A stretch of 64,000 nucleotides of DNA from Roseiarcus sp963770035 (lineage in GTDB: Bacteria > Pseudomonadota > Alphaproteobacteria > Rhizobiales > Beijerinckiaceae): NCBI GenBank assembly GCA_963770035.1, contig CAVYON010000016.1:41895-105894 (forward strand). The letters are read 5' to 3'. Below the pieces are notes generated by a model, which did not search any database, was not told where the DNA came from, and saw only the letters and a program-made list of their open reading frames with translations. A program made the translations under genes and the position numbers. This document shows positions 20,411-29,702 of the stretch, in pieces; position 1 is the first letter of the stretch; each line of letters begins with the position of its first letter.

Positions 20411-20427
20411 GTGCGTAAAAGCGCCGA

Positions 20428-20501
20428 GCGGGCGTAGTTCAATGGTAGAACGGAAGCTTCCCAAGCTTCATACGAGGGTTCAATTCCCTTCGCCCGCTCC
20501 A
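20428..20501 (+). tRNA. tRNA-Gly (anticodon CCC)
   Basis: 74 bases with encoded CCA end. Acceptor stem GCGGGCG/CGCCCGC is perfect, anticodon loop TTCCCAA gives CCC, T-loop TTCAATT. It follows tRNA-Trp by 17 bases, so both are likely co-transcribed. Confidence 0.94.
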
Positions 20502-20711
20502 ATGATTTCAGAGATTTAGGTGATTGTACGGATGGCTTGGCCTCGGCATTTGCGGATGCGGACCATGTTTGGACCACGCAGCTCAGTTCGTTGATCGTCA
20601 CTTTTGCGGCTCATGACGACTTCGTGGTCAAAGCCTCAAGCTTCGTTCCAGAGCCGACCGATCGTAAGCGTGATGCAATGGCCGCCTAACGGGATGTCGT
20701 TGGCATCGATT

Positions 20712-20741
20712 AGGTGTCCACCTGCGATTTGGTGGACATCT
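20712..20741. repeat. Inverted repeat near the broken end of an IS66 remnant
   Basis: AGGTGTCCACC (20712-20722) faces GGTGGACATCT (20731-20741), 10 of 11 pairs, loop of 8. It stands just past the truncated tnpB and may be the scar or end of another element that removed the rest of the IS66. Confidence 0.4.
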
Positions 20742-20763
20742 GATGACGACCATGGCGGCGGGA

Positions 20764-20982
20764 TCAACCAAGCCAGTTGGTCGCCAGAACCAGCGCCGTG
20801 CCGTCGAACACGAGCAGCTTCAAACGATCCGATCGCTTCGAGCGAAAAACGAAAACGTCGCCGCTGTAGGGCTCGCCGGCCAGACCCTCCGCCACGAGCG
20901 CGACCAGACCATGCACGCCTTTTCGGAAGTCGATCGGCTGCGTCGCCACAAACACCCGGACATCCCGGCCGAACGAGATCAC
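20764..20982 (-). pseudogene. tnpB: IS66 TnpB, truncated
   Basis: 72 residues of the IS66 accessory protein TnpB: VFVATQPIDFRKGVHGLVAL and DVFVFRSKRSDRLKLLVFDG are the diagnostic blocks. The family is about 115-120 residues; the last third, including the usual LDW ending, is missing because other DNA takes over at about 20770. It starts at a GTG overlapping the tnpA stop. Confidence 0.85.
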
Positions 20983-21389
20983 CGCGTCGACCTCACCGCC
21001 GCCAGCACGCGCTCCAGCGCCACGGCGTCGACGCCGACCGGCACGCGCACCGTCGCGCCGGCGATCATCACCTCGATCCGTTCGGCCGGACCCGCCAAAA
21101 CGCGTGGCTGATCGATCGCGTCCGGCTGCGCCTCGGCGCCGTCGTCGAGCCGGATCTGCACAAACGGCGGCCCTTCGATGGCAGCGAGCCGCGCCTTGCG
21201 CCGCCACACATTGAGCAATCCCCGGCTGACCCCGTTGCGCCGCGCCATCTCGGAAATGTTCACTTCCGGATCGGCGCTCTCGGCCAGGATCCGCGCCTTC
21301 TCCGCATCGCTCCAATCGCGCCGACGCCGCAGCCCCGTGATCACCTCGACACGCTGATAAGAGTCGGCATCATGCCTGGCCCGATGCAT
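20979..21389 (-). CDS. tnpA: IS66 TnpA (helix-turn-helix accessory protein)
   Basis: 136 residues. An N-terminal helix-turn-helix (WSDAEKARILAESADPEVNI followed by SEMARRNGVSRGLLNVWRRK) and the C-terminal block IEVMIAGATVRVPVGVDAVAL are typical of IS66 TnpA. It looks intact but the element lacks tnpC, so it is probably nonfunctional for transposition. Confidence 0.88.
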   Translation of the reverse strand: MHRARHDADSYQRVEVITGLRRRRDWSDAEKARILAESADPEVNISEMARRNGVSRGLLNVWRRKARLAAIEGPPFVQIRLDDGAEAQPDAIDQPRVLAGPAERIEVMIAGATVRVPVGVDAVALERVLAAVRSTR

Positions 21390-21544
21390 GGAATGAGCGC
21401 CCCTCGCATGAGAAAATCGAAATGCGAGCCTCGCTCAGCCGAACGCCACAAGCGAGGTGGGGCAGCCGTACCGGTGACGAACAAATCGGCAGAATTCGGG
21501 ATGTCGCCCGCGGCCCATTCGACGACAATATGCCTTTTGCAGTC

Positions 21545-21577
<33 letters not shown>

Positions 21578-21717
21578 TTCCCGTCATCGGTCGCTCGGCG
21601 GCGGCCGAGATCAAGCGCAAAGACATCGAAGCCCCTGACCGGGCAGACGCGCATCAAGGCTGGCGCCGGATTCTGTGGCAAGCTAGCCTGTATGTGACTT
21701 GGGAACGAGATCGAGAC

Positions 21718-23542
21718 GTGAAGCTCATTAATCAACTTTGGTATGTTCTTACTCCGCGCGAGAGAACGGAGGGCGCGCTTCTGCTGTGCGCAATGGTCCT
21801 TGGCGCTTTGCTCGAGACGGTGAGCGTCGGAGTGGTTCTCCCGTTTATCGCCGTACTCAAGGAGCCTGAGATGCTCTCGAAGTCGGCGCATATGGGACCG
21901 CTCTTGTCGCATCTGAAGATCCGGTCGCCGCAGGAATTGGTTTTCAGTCTTGGTCTCGCCTTGATAGCGCTCTTCGCAGTCAAGACCGGCTATCTCATAT
22001 TCTTGTACCGTTGGCTCTTTGGCTACTCCATGAGGAAGCAGGTGAGTCTTCGCGCGGCAATTGCTCGCCGGCTACCTGGCGGCGCCCTACATCGTGCATG
22101 TCCAGCGCAACAGCGCGGAACTGATCAGAGTGACGACCCGTTCGGTCGAGGACTTCGCCAACATCTTCCTGGTTAATGTTCTCATTGCCCTTGGCGAAAC
22201 TTTGGTTCTTGGGGCGCTCACCTGTTTGTTGATGGTCGTCCAGCCCCTGGAAACGCTTGGCGCTGTGGTGGTGCTCGCCCTTCCGACCGCCTTGGTCTAT
22301 CGGTTGACGCAGGCTCGGTTGGCCAAGTCAGGCCGTGTAGCCGAACAAGGTTTCGGTTTGATGATTCAGTGGGCCGAGCAGGCGCTCAACAGCGTGAAAG
22401 AGATTACTATAACAGGTCGACGCTCGTTCTTTATTGATCAGCACAGCTACAATGTTCAACGTTTTGCAAATGGCTCGCGGTCAGTGATTTTTTTTAGCAC
22501 GTTTCCGCGTTTCCTCATGGATACGCTTGCTGTTGCCGCAATGGTGGCAATTGCCGCAATCCTCTTGGCGCGCGGGCAGGACCTGCAGTCGAGCTTGCTT
22601 TATCTTGGGATGTTTGTCTTGGCCGCGTTCCGACTGATCCCCTCAACCAGCCGTTTGAGCGGCGCGCTTTCGCAACTCCGTTATCGTTATGCCTCAACCG
22701 AGGTCATCTATCACGAACTGCTCGCTTTGCGTCAACAACCGTCGGAGACCTCTGCGGATTCTGACGACCGACAAGTGGCTCCAATTTCGTTCCGGCGTGG
22801 GCTTACGATCGAACGCCTGGTTTACGCGTATCCCGCAGCGCGCAGGGCTGCGGTTGAGGACGTGTCGCTCGTCATTCCGAAGGGCCATTGGATCGGCCTG
22901 ATCGGGCCGACCGGCGCTGGCAAAACCACGCTCGCCGATCTCATGATGGGCTTCCTGGTCCCGAGCTCCGGAAGAATACTCGTGGACGGACATGATCTGC
23001 GCGACAATGTCGCCGGTTGGCAGCGAAACATCGGATATGTCCCCCAGAGTGTCTATCTGATCGACGACACCATCCGGCGCAATGTCGCCTTTGGCGTGCC
23101 GGACGAGGAGATCGACGAGGACCGGGTGTGGCAGGCGCTTCGCGCTGCACAGGTCGATAACCTTGTTCGCTCTCTTCCGGATGCGCTGAATGCAACTGTC
23201 GGCGAGCGGGGCGGTCGTCTTTCAGGCGGGGAGCGCCAACGGCTGGGTCTTGCCCGGGCCTTGTACCGCGATCCCGAGGTCCTCGTGATCGACGAGGGAA
23301 CCGCGAATTTGGATCCCGCGACCGAAGCTGCGATCGTCGAGGTCATTGGCGGACTGAGAGGAAAAAAGACCATCATCGTCGTCGCGCATCGATTGGCTTT
23401 CGTGAAAAACTGCGATTGTATTTACATTCTCGACGACGGGCGTATCCGCAATTCGGGTCGGTATTCGGACCTCCTCGCGAGAGAGCCTGCTTTTCTGGGG
23501 CTTTCTTACGACACGCCGGCGAGCGCCGCCGCCTCAACTTGA
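21718..23542 (+). CDS. ABC exporter, fused permease and ATPase, with one apparent frame shift
   Basis: About 607 residues if a one-base shift near 22050 is corrected. Before it: amphipathic start and transmembrane helices (LLCAMVLGALLETVSVGVVLPF, then ALIALFAVKTGYLIF). After it: LAGYLAAPYIVHVQRNSAEL onward, then the nucleotide-binding domain with Walker A GPTGAGKTT, signature LSGGERQR, Walker B VLVIDEG and the switch His in VVAHRL. Removing one G from GCGCGGCAATTG restores the expected RAQLLAGYL reading. It lies next to glycosyltransferases and a tyrosine kinase, so a polysaccharide or glycolipid substrate is likely. Start GTG 21718 is tentative; GTG 21694 is possible. Confidence 0.82.
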
Positions 23543-23612
23543 CTTGACTTGAGGCGGGCGCGGCAATCTTGACCATCATCGATCAGCAGCCGCCGGACCA
23601 GCGATTGGCGTC

Positions 23613-24554
23613 CTAGGCGGAGGTGGTCAAGTTTCGGTCCATTCGCCCGAGGACGCCGTCGCGAATACCGAGAAAGCACGCCCGGATCTTGGAGCCGCGC
23701 TGGCGCTCGACCAGAAGGATCCCGCTGAGCGTGGTCGCCAGCCTGCAACAAAACCAAAAAGTCAAAAGCGGCCAATTGCGCCGAGGGTACAGGCGCAACC
23801 AAAAGAACAGCAGGTTTCTGAAATAGAGATACCGACGAAATGCCGAGTGATTGGTTGTGCGGACGTCGACGCCCAAGACCCGTCGATGCAGCGGATCGCC
23901 CACCCGGTGTTCAATCACGCAATCGCGATGCGCAAGCACTTTGTATCCCGCCTGCCGAATCCGGAACGTGTACTCCATGTCCCCGTAATCCATCGACAGG
24001 TCTTCCCAGCAGCCGCGGTTGCCCGCCCGGGGCAAGCCAACCTCGGCCACGACCGCGATATTGATCAGAGCGCCGCTCCACATAACCGCGTCGCAATCGA
24101 TGGCGGCGCCCGGTCCAAGCCGGGCATGGCGGGGGCCGCCCGGCGTCAGCAGGCGCCCTCGGTCCAGGTGTCCCCGATTGAGGAGGTTGTGAGAGGGGCT
24201 GACGACGCCGACGTTCCGTTCCCAGTCCGGTCCGCTCGAGCGCAACATTTCGATCAACAACGCTAGGATATTGGGGCCGGGACGGGTGTCGGCGTCGATC
24301 AGCCATACCCAGCCGTATCCATGCTCGCGGGCAAAGTTCAATCCGGTGGCGAAGCCCCCGCCGGAGCCAAGATCGACCGTGTTCCGCACGATTGTGACCT
24401 TCGGCGAAAAGGTCGACTGCGCAAGGCCGTCGGTCGATGCGTTATCAACGAGAACAACCTGCTCCACGGGCGCCGTCTGACGGAGGACCGCTTCAATCGT
24501 CGCGCCGACGATGTCGGCTTCATTGTAGCAGGTAATGGATGCGAGAATTTTCAA
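23613..24554 (-). CDS. Family 2 glycosyltransferase (divergent member)
   Basis: 313 residues, GT-A fold of the rhamnosyltransferase-like GT2 group. Nucleotide-sugar motifs: ILASITCYNEADIV at the start, VVLVDNASTDGLAQ (about residues 34-47) and the metal-binding WLIDADTRPG. It resembles the four plus-strand GT2 genes downstream (N-terminal motif and the C-terminal RRYLYFRNLLFFWLRLYP block) but is clearly less similar to them. Transcribed convergently with the ABC exporter and divergently from the tyrosine kinase. Donor and acceptor are unknown. Confidence 0.88.
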   Translation of the reverse strand: MKILASITCYNEADIVGATIEAVLRQTAPVEQVVLVDNASTDGLAQSTFSPKVTIVRNTVDLGSGGGFATGLNFAREHGYGWVWLIDADTRPGPNILALLIEMLRSSGPDWERNVGVVSPSHNLLNRGHLDRGRLLTPGGPRHARLGPGAAIDCDAVMWSGALINIAVVAEVGLPRAGNRGCWEDLSMDYGDMEYTFRIRQAGYKVLAHRDCVIEHRVGDPLHRRVLGVDVRTTNHSAFRRYLYFRNLLFFWLRLYPRRNWPLLTFWFCCRLATTLSGILLVERQRGSKIRACFLGIRDGVLGRMDRNLTTSA

Positions 24555-24764
24555 GGCGTTTGCACCCGGCGCGGCTGTGGCAGCGCCCTATAGCTGACGC
24601 TGGCGGAATCGCCTGTCAACGTCGAACGTCCTTAGCCGGCGCCCGAGGGCCTCGAATGGGCCGGAAGGGGAATCATCGGCTCCCTGCCGCCAGGATTTTA
24701 CAAGTGGACATTCGAGGATGAGGAGCCCATAATTACGAAGGGGCTGCTGAGGGGAAGGCGTTTT

Positions 24765-25505
24765 TTGGCGACGGCGTGGGTGGAAGAGCCTAAGAGCGCT
24801 ACGCGAGTCTTGCTCGCGCGAACCATGCTCGAGAACCCGGACGTCGCAGACGCTTATGACGAACTCTTGCTCGATTTGCGGCTCGCTCCGCCGCTGGCGA
24901 CAGGCAACTCGGTTCTGGTGACGAGCACAGCTCCGGACGAAGGCAAGACAACGGTGTCGTTGTGTCTGGCGCTCACCGCTTCACAGGCGGGACAGAAGGC
25001 GCTCCTGATCGACGGCGATCTGCGCCGGTCGTCGTTGACCGCTTCGCTCGGCAGCGGCGACGGCTTGGGACTTATCGAATTCCTTTTGGGTCAGGCGGAA
25101 GCCGCTGAAGCGATCCGTCCCCTTGACGCATCGGAAACGAGGGGAGCGGAAGCCATCAGCTTTATGCCGGCGGGCCGCAAACCGGCGACCGCCCTTGGGG
25201 CGGTGGACTGGGCCAAAGCTCGAACCGCGTTCAAGTTCCTCTCGCAACAGTTCGGCATCGTGCTCTTGGATTCGCCCCCGGTCTTGGCCGTCAACGACGC
25301 GCTGCTGTTCGCCAAGATCGTTGACGCGGTGCTGCTGGTCGTGAGGACCGGAAACGCCGATCTTGACGAGATACGGCGGGTCAAGGAGCAACTGGGGGCG
25401 GTCGGGACGCCCCTCGTAGGCGCCGTTCTCAACCGGTTCGAGTCGAAGATCCATGGACCCTCGAAACGGCCCTACAGCGGCTACTACCGCCGGTCGCGCT
25501 CGTGA
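24765..25505 (+). CDS. CpsD/CapB-type bacterial tyrosine kinase, stand-alone catalytic domain
   Basis: 246 residues. BY-kinase motifs are complete: Walker A TSTAPDEGKTT (53-63), Walker A' LLIDGDLR (80-87) and Walker B VLLDSPPV (166-173). The C-terminus has a short tyrosine cluster, KRPYSGYYRRSRS, the usual autophosphorylation tail. It lacks the membrane Wzz domain, so it needs a separate transmembrane activator not visible here. Such kinases control chain length and export of exopolysaccharide. The start is a TTG at 24765 following GAGGGGAAGG; an internal ATG at codon 21 is possible. Confidence 0.88.
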   Translation: MATAWVEEPKSATRVLLARTMLENPDVADAYDELLLDLRLAPPLATGNSVLVTSTAPDEGKTTVSLCLALTASQAGQKALLIDGDLRRSSLTASLGSGDGLGLIEFLLGQAEAAEAIRPLDASETRGAEAISFMPAGRKPATALGAVDWAKARTAFKFLSQQFGIVLLDSPPVLAVNDALLFAKIVDAVLLVVRTGNADLDEIRRVKEQLGAVGTPLVGAVLNRFESKIHGPSKRPYSGYYRRSRS

Positions 25506-25608
25506 GCGGCACCGGCGGCGTAAGGTCGATCGTCATCTCCCGTCGGCGCGCCAAACCCGGCTTCCGCGCCGGCCGCGGTCAAGGGGCGACAGCCGGTTCA
25601 CGAAGCCA

Positions 25609-26580
25609 ATGCGCGTCTTAGCCTACATTCACACGTTCAATGACGCCGACGTGATCGAAGGAACGCTCGATGCGGCGCGCCGCCAAACGCGACCTCCCGA
25701 CGGCATTCTTCTCGTCGACAACGCTTCGACCGATGGAACCCTGCACCGGACGTTTCCCGATCAAGTCAAAGTGATTCGCAACTCCGCGAATTTGGGCAGC
25801 TGCGGGGCGATCGGCGTCGGCTTTCGTTATGCCTTGGAGCAACAATTCGACTGGATGTGGATCCTGGACGCCGATAGCGTTCCAGACCCGGAGGCCCTGG
25901 CGACATTACTCGACTTGTACGCCGGCTTTCCAACCGAACGGCAAGAGGAGACCGGCTTTGTCGCCTGCCTGCCGTTGGATCAGTCCATGGATCAACAACC
26001 GGTTCACGGCCTTATCTTCACAGCCCATGGACGGATGGTCGTCCACCCCGCCCCGGACGAGAGCGTCTACCAATGCCATATGACAATCTGGTCGGGGGGC
26101 TTGTACCGTTTGGCCGCAGTCCGGAAAATCGGAATTCCCAACCCGGATTACTTCGTCGACCGCGGCGAATTGGAATACATGTATCGTATAATGAAGGCAG
26201 GGTACAAAGCTTGGATTCATCAAGACGCCATTCTTAGGCACAATATCCGCGGTGAGCAAAGTCTGACCCCGACGCGAATAAAAGTCGGTCCAATTAACCT
26301 CACCTTCTATGATACAGCGCCTTTTCGATGCTATCTTACGTGCCGAAACACGCTCTATTTCACGTTATACGATATGAAGGATGGCCGCTGGGCGAAGGTT
26401 CGCGAACTGTTTCGCGTGCGATCGAGGCCGGGGCGCGGCGTGATGAGTGGGGTTGGCTGGCAGGCGGCTTTGTTTACGCTGAATTTCGCCCTCCGCCCCA
26501 TGACGCACGGCGCCCACCTTCACGCCTGCCTGCGCGGCATCTGGGACGGAATCACCGGCAATATCGCAGCCCGCTTTTAG
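25609..26580 (+). CDS. Family 2 glycosyltransferase, tandem copy A
   Basis: 323 residues. N-terminal MRVLAYIHTFNDADVIEGTL, the donor motif ILLVDNASTDGTLHRTFP, and DADSVPDP (the DxD-type metal site). C-terminal TCRNTLYFTLYDM and the ending GITGNIAARF match the three copies that follow. The longest of the four, with an insertion in the C-terminal third. It starts 103 bases after the kinase gene. The ATG at 25609 is chosen by alignment with its paralogues. Confidence 0.9.
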   Translation: MRVLAYIHTFNDADVIEGTLDAARRQTRPPDGILLVDNASTDGTLHRTFPDQVKVIRNSANLGSCGAIGVGFRYALEQQFDWMWILDADSVPDPEALATLLDLYAGFPTERQEETGFVACLPLDQSMDQQPVHGLIFTAHGRMVVHPAPDESVYQCHMTIWSGGLYRLAAVRKIGIPNPDYFVDRGELEYMYRIMKAGYKAWIHQDAILRHNIRGEQSLTPTRIKVGPINLTFYDTAPFRCYLTCRNTLYFTLYDMKDGRWAKVRELFRVRSRPGRGVMSGVGWQAALFTLNFALRPMTHGAHLHACLRGIWDGITGNIAARF

Positions 26581-26651
26581 CGGGTTGGCGAGCGCCAGCG
26601 ACGTTCGCGGCGTTCAAACCGCATTCGCTCTTTCTTTCTTCGGTGGCAAAG

Positions 26652-27578
26652 ATGCGCGTCTTGGCCCACATCCACACGATGAACGACGAAGCCGTGATCG
26701 AGCAGGCGCTCGAGGGGCTCCGGAGTCAGACGCGGCCGGCTGACGCCGTCGTGATTGTCGATAACGGTTCGATCGATGCGACGTTGGACAGAACCTTCCC
26801 CGAAACGGCTACGCTCTACCGAAATCCGATCAATCTCGGCACGAGCGGCACGATCCGGATCGGCTTTGAACACGCTTTGCGCCACGGTTTCGATTGGGCT
26901 TGGGTGTTTGACGCCGACACGGTCCCGGAGCCTGACGCCCTCGAAAAGTTGCTCGCTTTCTACGAGCATTTGCCCGCGGCGCAGCAAGAACGTGTTTGCT
27001 TCTTGATCGGTTGGCCGCTGAACGGATCCGGGCAGCCCAAGCAGCCAGCCATGACCCTAGCCGGGGGGAGACTGCAGTTCATTCCATTGGACCGCGCCAG
27101 CGCCTTCACAGAATGCGACTGCATACTCTGGTCCGGGGGGCTCTTTCGCATGGCGGCGGTGGAGCGGATTGGTCTCCCGTCGGCGGACTATGTGCTCGAC
27201 ATTGCCGAGATCGAATATGGCTACCGCGCGCGGCAACGCGGCTTTACCAGTTATGTCGTGCATAACAGCGCCATACGTCATGACGTCGGACGCGCGCCGG
27301 GAGCGCCTCCCAGAGCGTACCGTTTCGGGCCGATCCGCATTGTGTCAAATGAAACGCCTCCGATCCGCACGTATTACAGCGTCAGAAACTTGATCTATTT
27401 CTGGCTGTATCAACATAAGCCGCGGCGCATGCTGCGGCCGCTGCGTTGGGCCGCATGGCGCACGGTTTTGCTGACCCTGAACTTCGCGGCGGAGCCGAGC
27501 CACCACAAATCCCAATTTTCCGCCTGCTTTCGCGGCATATGGCATGGCCTCACCGGCAATATGGCGAAGCGCTACTGA
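26652..27578 (+). CDS. Family 2 glycosyltransferase, tandem copy B
   Basis: 308 residues. Same layout as copies A, C and D: MRVLAHIHTMNDEAVIEQAL, VVIVDNGSIDATLDRTFP, DADTVPEP, ILWSGGLFRMAAVERIG, then the IRTYYSVRNLIYFWLYQ block and the ending GLTGNMAKRY. The donor-site motif reads NGSID instead of NGSTD, a mild change. Only weak ribosome-binding sequence precedes the ATG; coupling with the upstream gene (71-base gap) is plausible. Confidence 0.9.
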   Translation: MRVLAHIHTMNDEAVIEQALEGLRSQTRPADAVVIVDNGSIDATLDRTFPETATLYRNPINLGTSGTIRIGFEHALRHGFDWAWVFDADTVPEPDALEKLLAFYEHLPAAQQERVCFLIGWPLNGSGQPKQPAMTLAGGRLQFIPLDRASAFTECDCILWSGGLFRMAAVERIGLPSADYVLDIAEIEYGYRARQRGFTSYVVHNSAIRHDVGRAPGAPPRAYRFGPIRIVSNETPPIRTYYSVRNLIYFWLYQHKPRRMLRPLRWAAWRTVLLTLNFAAEPSHHKSQFSACFRGIWHGLTGNMAKRY

Positions 27579-27693
27579 TCCCTGCTCGGGTCTAACTTGA
27601 CGAGGCGCACCGGGCGCCGGTACTCAAGAGCCGTGACGTGATTGCGCAACGAGCCGGCTCTGCGGCCGCCCGCGGTTCCAGCCAAGAGACCCG

Positions 27694-28623
27694 ATGCGCG
27701 TTCTGGCCCATATCCACACGCTGAACGACGAAGCGGTCGTCGAGCAGGCGCTCGCGGGACTTCGTCGCCAAACCCGACCCCCGGATGGCGTCGTTCTCGT
27801 TGACAACGGTTCGACGGATGGAACTCTCAATCGGACTTTCCCGGACGGCGTCACGGTCGTTCGCAATTCCGCAAACCTCGGAACGAGCGGGGCGATCGTC
27901 CAAGGGTTTATCCACGCTCTGAAGCAGCATTACGACTGGACCTGGGTGTTCGACGCCGACAGTGTCCCGGAACCAGACGCGTTGCAAAACTTGCTCGCCT
28001 TTTTCGAGCGCCTCCCGCCCTCGGAGCTGGAGAAAATCTGTTTCTTAGCGTGCAGGCTCATGAATGCAGAGGGCGAGGTCAGGCACCAACCGACCGTGTT
28101 CACCGACCGCAGCATCAAGTTCGCACCGATGGAGGGAGGCAAGGGGCGGCATACGAGGTGCGATTATTTTCTCTGGACCGGTTCGCTTTTTCGGATGCAG
28201 GCGGTAGCGGAAATCGGCCTGCCCTCGGTGAACTACGTGCTCGATGACGCCGAGATGGAGTACGGCTACCGGGCGCGCCGGCTGGGTTTCACCAGTTACA
28301 TCGTCCACGACAGCATTACCCATCAGGATGTCGGTCGCCGCCCCGGAGTCGACGTGACACGCGTGTGGAGCCTCGGTCGATTCCAGTTGAGATTCGTGGA
28401 AATATCTCCGATACGGACCTACTACCATGCTCGCAACTGGGTCTATTTCTGGCTGTACCAGTGTCGCCCGCTTCGCCCCCGGGGCGTCGTTAAGGTCCTC
28501 GCCCATTCCTTGTGGTTCCCGGCGATCTTTTTGCTCCGACCGGTCAGCCATCGCAAGCAGCTCGCGGCCTGCGTGCGCGGACTCTGGGATGGCTTGACCG
28601 CGCATATGGAGCGCCGGTACTGA
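27694..28623 (+). CDS. Family 2 glycosyltransferase, tandem copy C
   Basis: 309 residues. MRVLAHIHTLNDEAVVEQAL, VVLVDNGSTDGTLNRTFP, DADSVPEP, then FLWTGSLFRMQAVAEIGLPS, YYHARNWVYFWLYQCRP and the ending GLTAHMERRY. All catalytic landmarks of GT2 enzymes are intact. The close match with copies B and D at the protein level suggests duplication within the locus followed by change of acceptor specificity. Confidence 0.9.
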   Translation: MRVLAHIHTLNDEAVVEQALAGLRRQTRPPDGVVLVDNGSTDGTLNRTFPDGVTVVRNSANLGTSGAIVQGFIHALKQHYDWTWVFDADSVPEPDALQNLLAFFERLPPSELEKICFLACRLMNAEGEVRHQPTVFTDRSIKFAPMEGGKGRHTRCDYFLWTGSLFRMQAVAEIGLPSVNYVLDDAEMEYGYRARRLGFTSYIVHDSITHQDVGRRPGVDVTRVWSLGRFQLRFVEISPIRTYYHARNWVYFWLYQCRPLRPRGVVKVLAHSLWFPAIFLLRPVSHRKQLAACVRGLWDGLTAHMERRY

Positions 28624-28718
28624 CCCATGGCCTGTAACGGCGTTCATCAGCTTCGTTCATTTGCCCGCCAGGCAGACGATCGAGAGGCGCCGCCCGATAT
28701 CTGTGGGGATAGAGAGCT

Positions 28719-29639
28719 ATGCGCGTTCTAGCCCATATCACCACGTTCAACGAGGCCGCGTTCATCGAGCAGGCTCTGAGCGGGCTGCGCCGTCAGACTC
28801 GCCAGCCAGACGCCATCGTCATCGTCGACAACGGGTCGACCGACGGGACCGTCGACCGAGCGTTTGCGGAAGACGTTGTCGTCATTCGCAACGCCGAGGA
28901 TCTCGGGGCTAGCGGGGCGATCAGAATGAGCTTTTCCTACGCCCTGGAACATGGCTTCGATTGGACCTGGGTGTTCGACGTCGACAGCGTTCCGGAGCCC
29001 GACGCGCTCGAAAATCTGCTGGCGTTCTTTGAAGGCATGGCCCCGCCGCAGCGGGATCACGTCTGCTTCCTGGCCTGCCGGCTCGCCGACGGCAACGAGG
29101 CCGGGCATAAGCCGATCGTGCTGACAAAGTCGGGCTTCGAATATGCAACCCACGACGCCAAGGCGGGCTTTTGTCGCTGCGACTGTTACATCTGGTCGGG
29201 CTCGTTGTTCCGGATGCAGGCGGCGGCCAAGATCGGCTTGCCGTCGGCAGATTACTTCATGGATCTGGCCGAACTCGAATACGGCTATCGGGCGTGCAAC
29301 CTGGGCCTGACCGGCTATGTCGTCGACAATTGTATCCTCCACCACGATGTCGGCCGCGCTCCCGGAGTCACAGCGAAAATGTGGCGTCTGGGACCCCTTT
29401 CGATCAGGCTCATCGAGATGTCGCCGGAGCGTTGCTATTACCACATAAGGAACATGATTTATTTTTGGCTGTACCAGTGTCGCCCCTATCGCCCTCGCTG
29501 GATCTTTCGCTCTATCCTTCATGCTTTCACCTTCCCGAGGACTTTCGCGGTCCGGCCCATTAGCCATGGCGAACACTTGCTGGCCTGTTTCAAGGGCGCC
29601 TGGGCCGGCCTGACCGGAAACATGGAGCATCGCTACTGA
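28719..29639 (+). CDS. Family 2 glycosyltransferase, tandem copy D
   Basis: 306 residues. MRVLAHITTFNEAAFIEQAL, IVIVDNGSTDGTVDRAF, then DVDSVPEP, where the first acidic pair is D-V-D rather than D-A-D, YIWSGSLFRMQAAAKIGLPS, the YYHIRNMIYFWLYQCRP block and the ending GLTGNMEHRY. GGGGATAGAGAG stands before the ATG. It is the last of four tandem GT2 genes; a secreted protein gene follows after 63 bases. Confidence 0.9.
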   Translation: MRVLAHITTFNEAAFIEQALSGLRRQTRQPDAIVIVDNGSTDGTVDRAFAEDVVVIRNAEDLGASGAIRMSFSYALEHGFDWTWVFDVDSVPEPDALENLLAFFEGMAPPQRDHVCFLACRLADGNEAGHKPIVLTKSGFEYATHDAKAGFCRCDCYIWSGSLFRMQAAAKIGLPSADYFMDLAELEYGYRACNLGLTGYVVDNCILHHDVGRAPGVTAKMWRLGPLSIRLIEMSPERCYYHIRNMIYFWLYQCRPYRPRWIFRSILHAFTFPRTFAVRPISHGEHLLACFKGAWAGLTGNMEHRY

Positions 29640-29702
29640 CAGGGCCTTTCGACCGGAAGAGGTCGGATCGCGGCTATTTGGAACGAGGACCGTCGGGGAT
29701 CC

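Larger units (their letters stand above)
20764..21389 (-). mobile_element. IS66-family remnant (tnpA plus truncated tnpB, no tnpC)
   Basis: Two of the three IS66 genes remain, tnpA then tnpB with a 4-base overlap. tnpB breaks off after about 72 codons and no tnpC follows. I do not see the family terminal sequence GTAAGCG on either side, so both ends are lost. It borders the tRNA pair on one side and the exopolysaccharide locus on the other. Confidence 0.75.

Noticed and set aside
20272..20601. A 109-codon minus-strand frame containing RAKGIEPSYEAWEASVLPLN
   Set aside because: It is the antisense of the tRNA-Trp/tRNA-Gly pair; this wording is a well-known false protein in databases.
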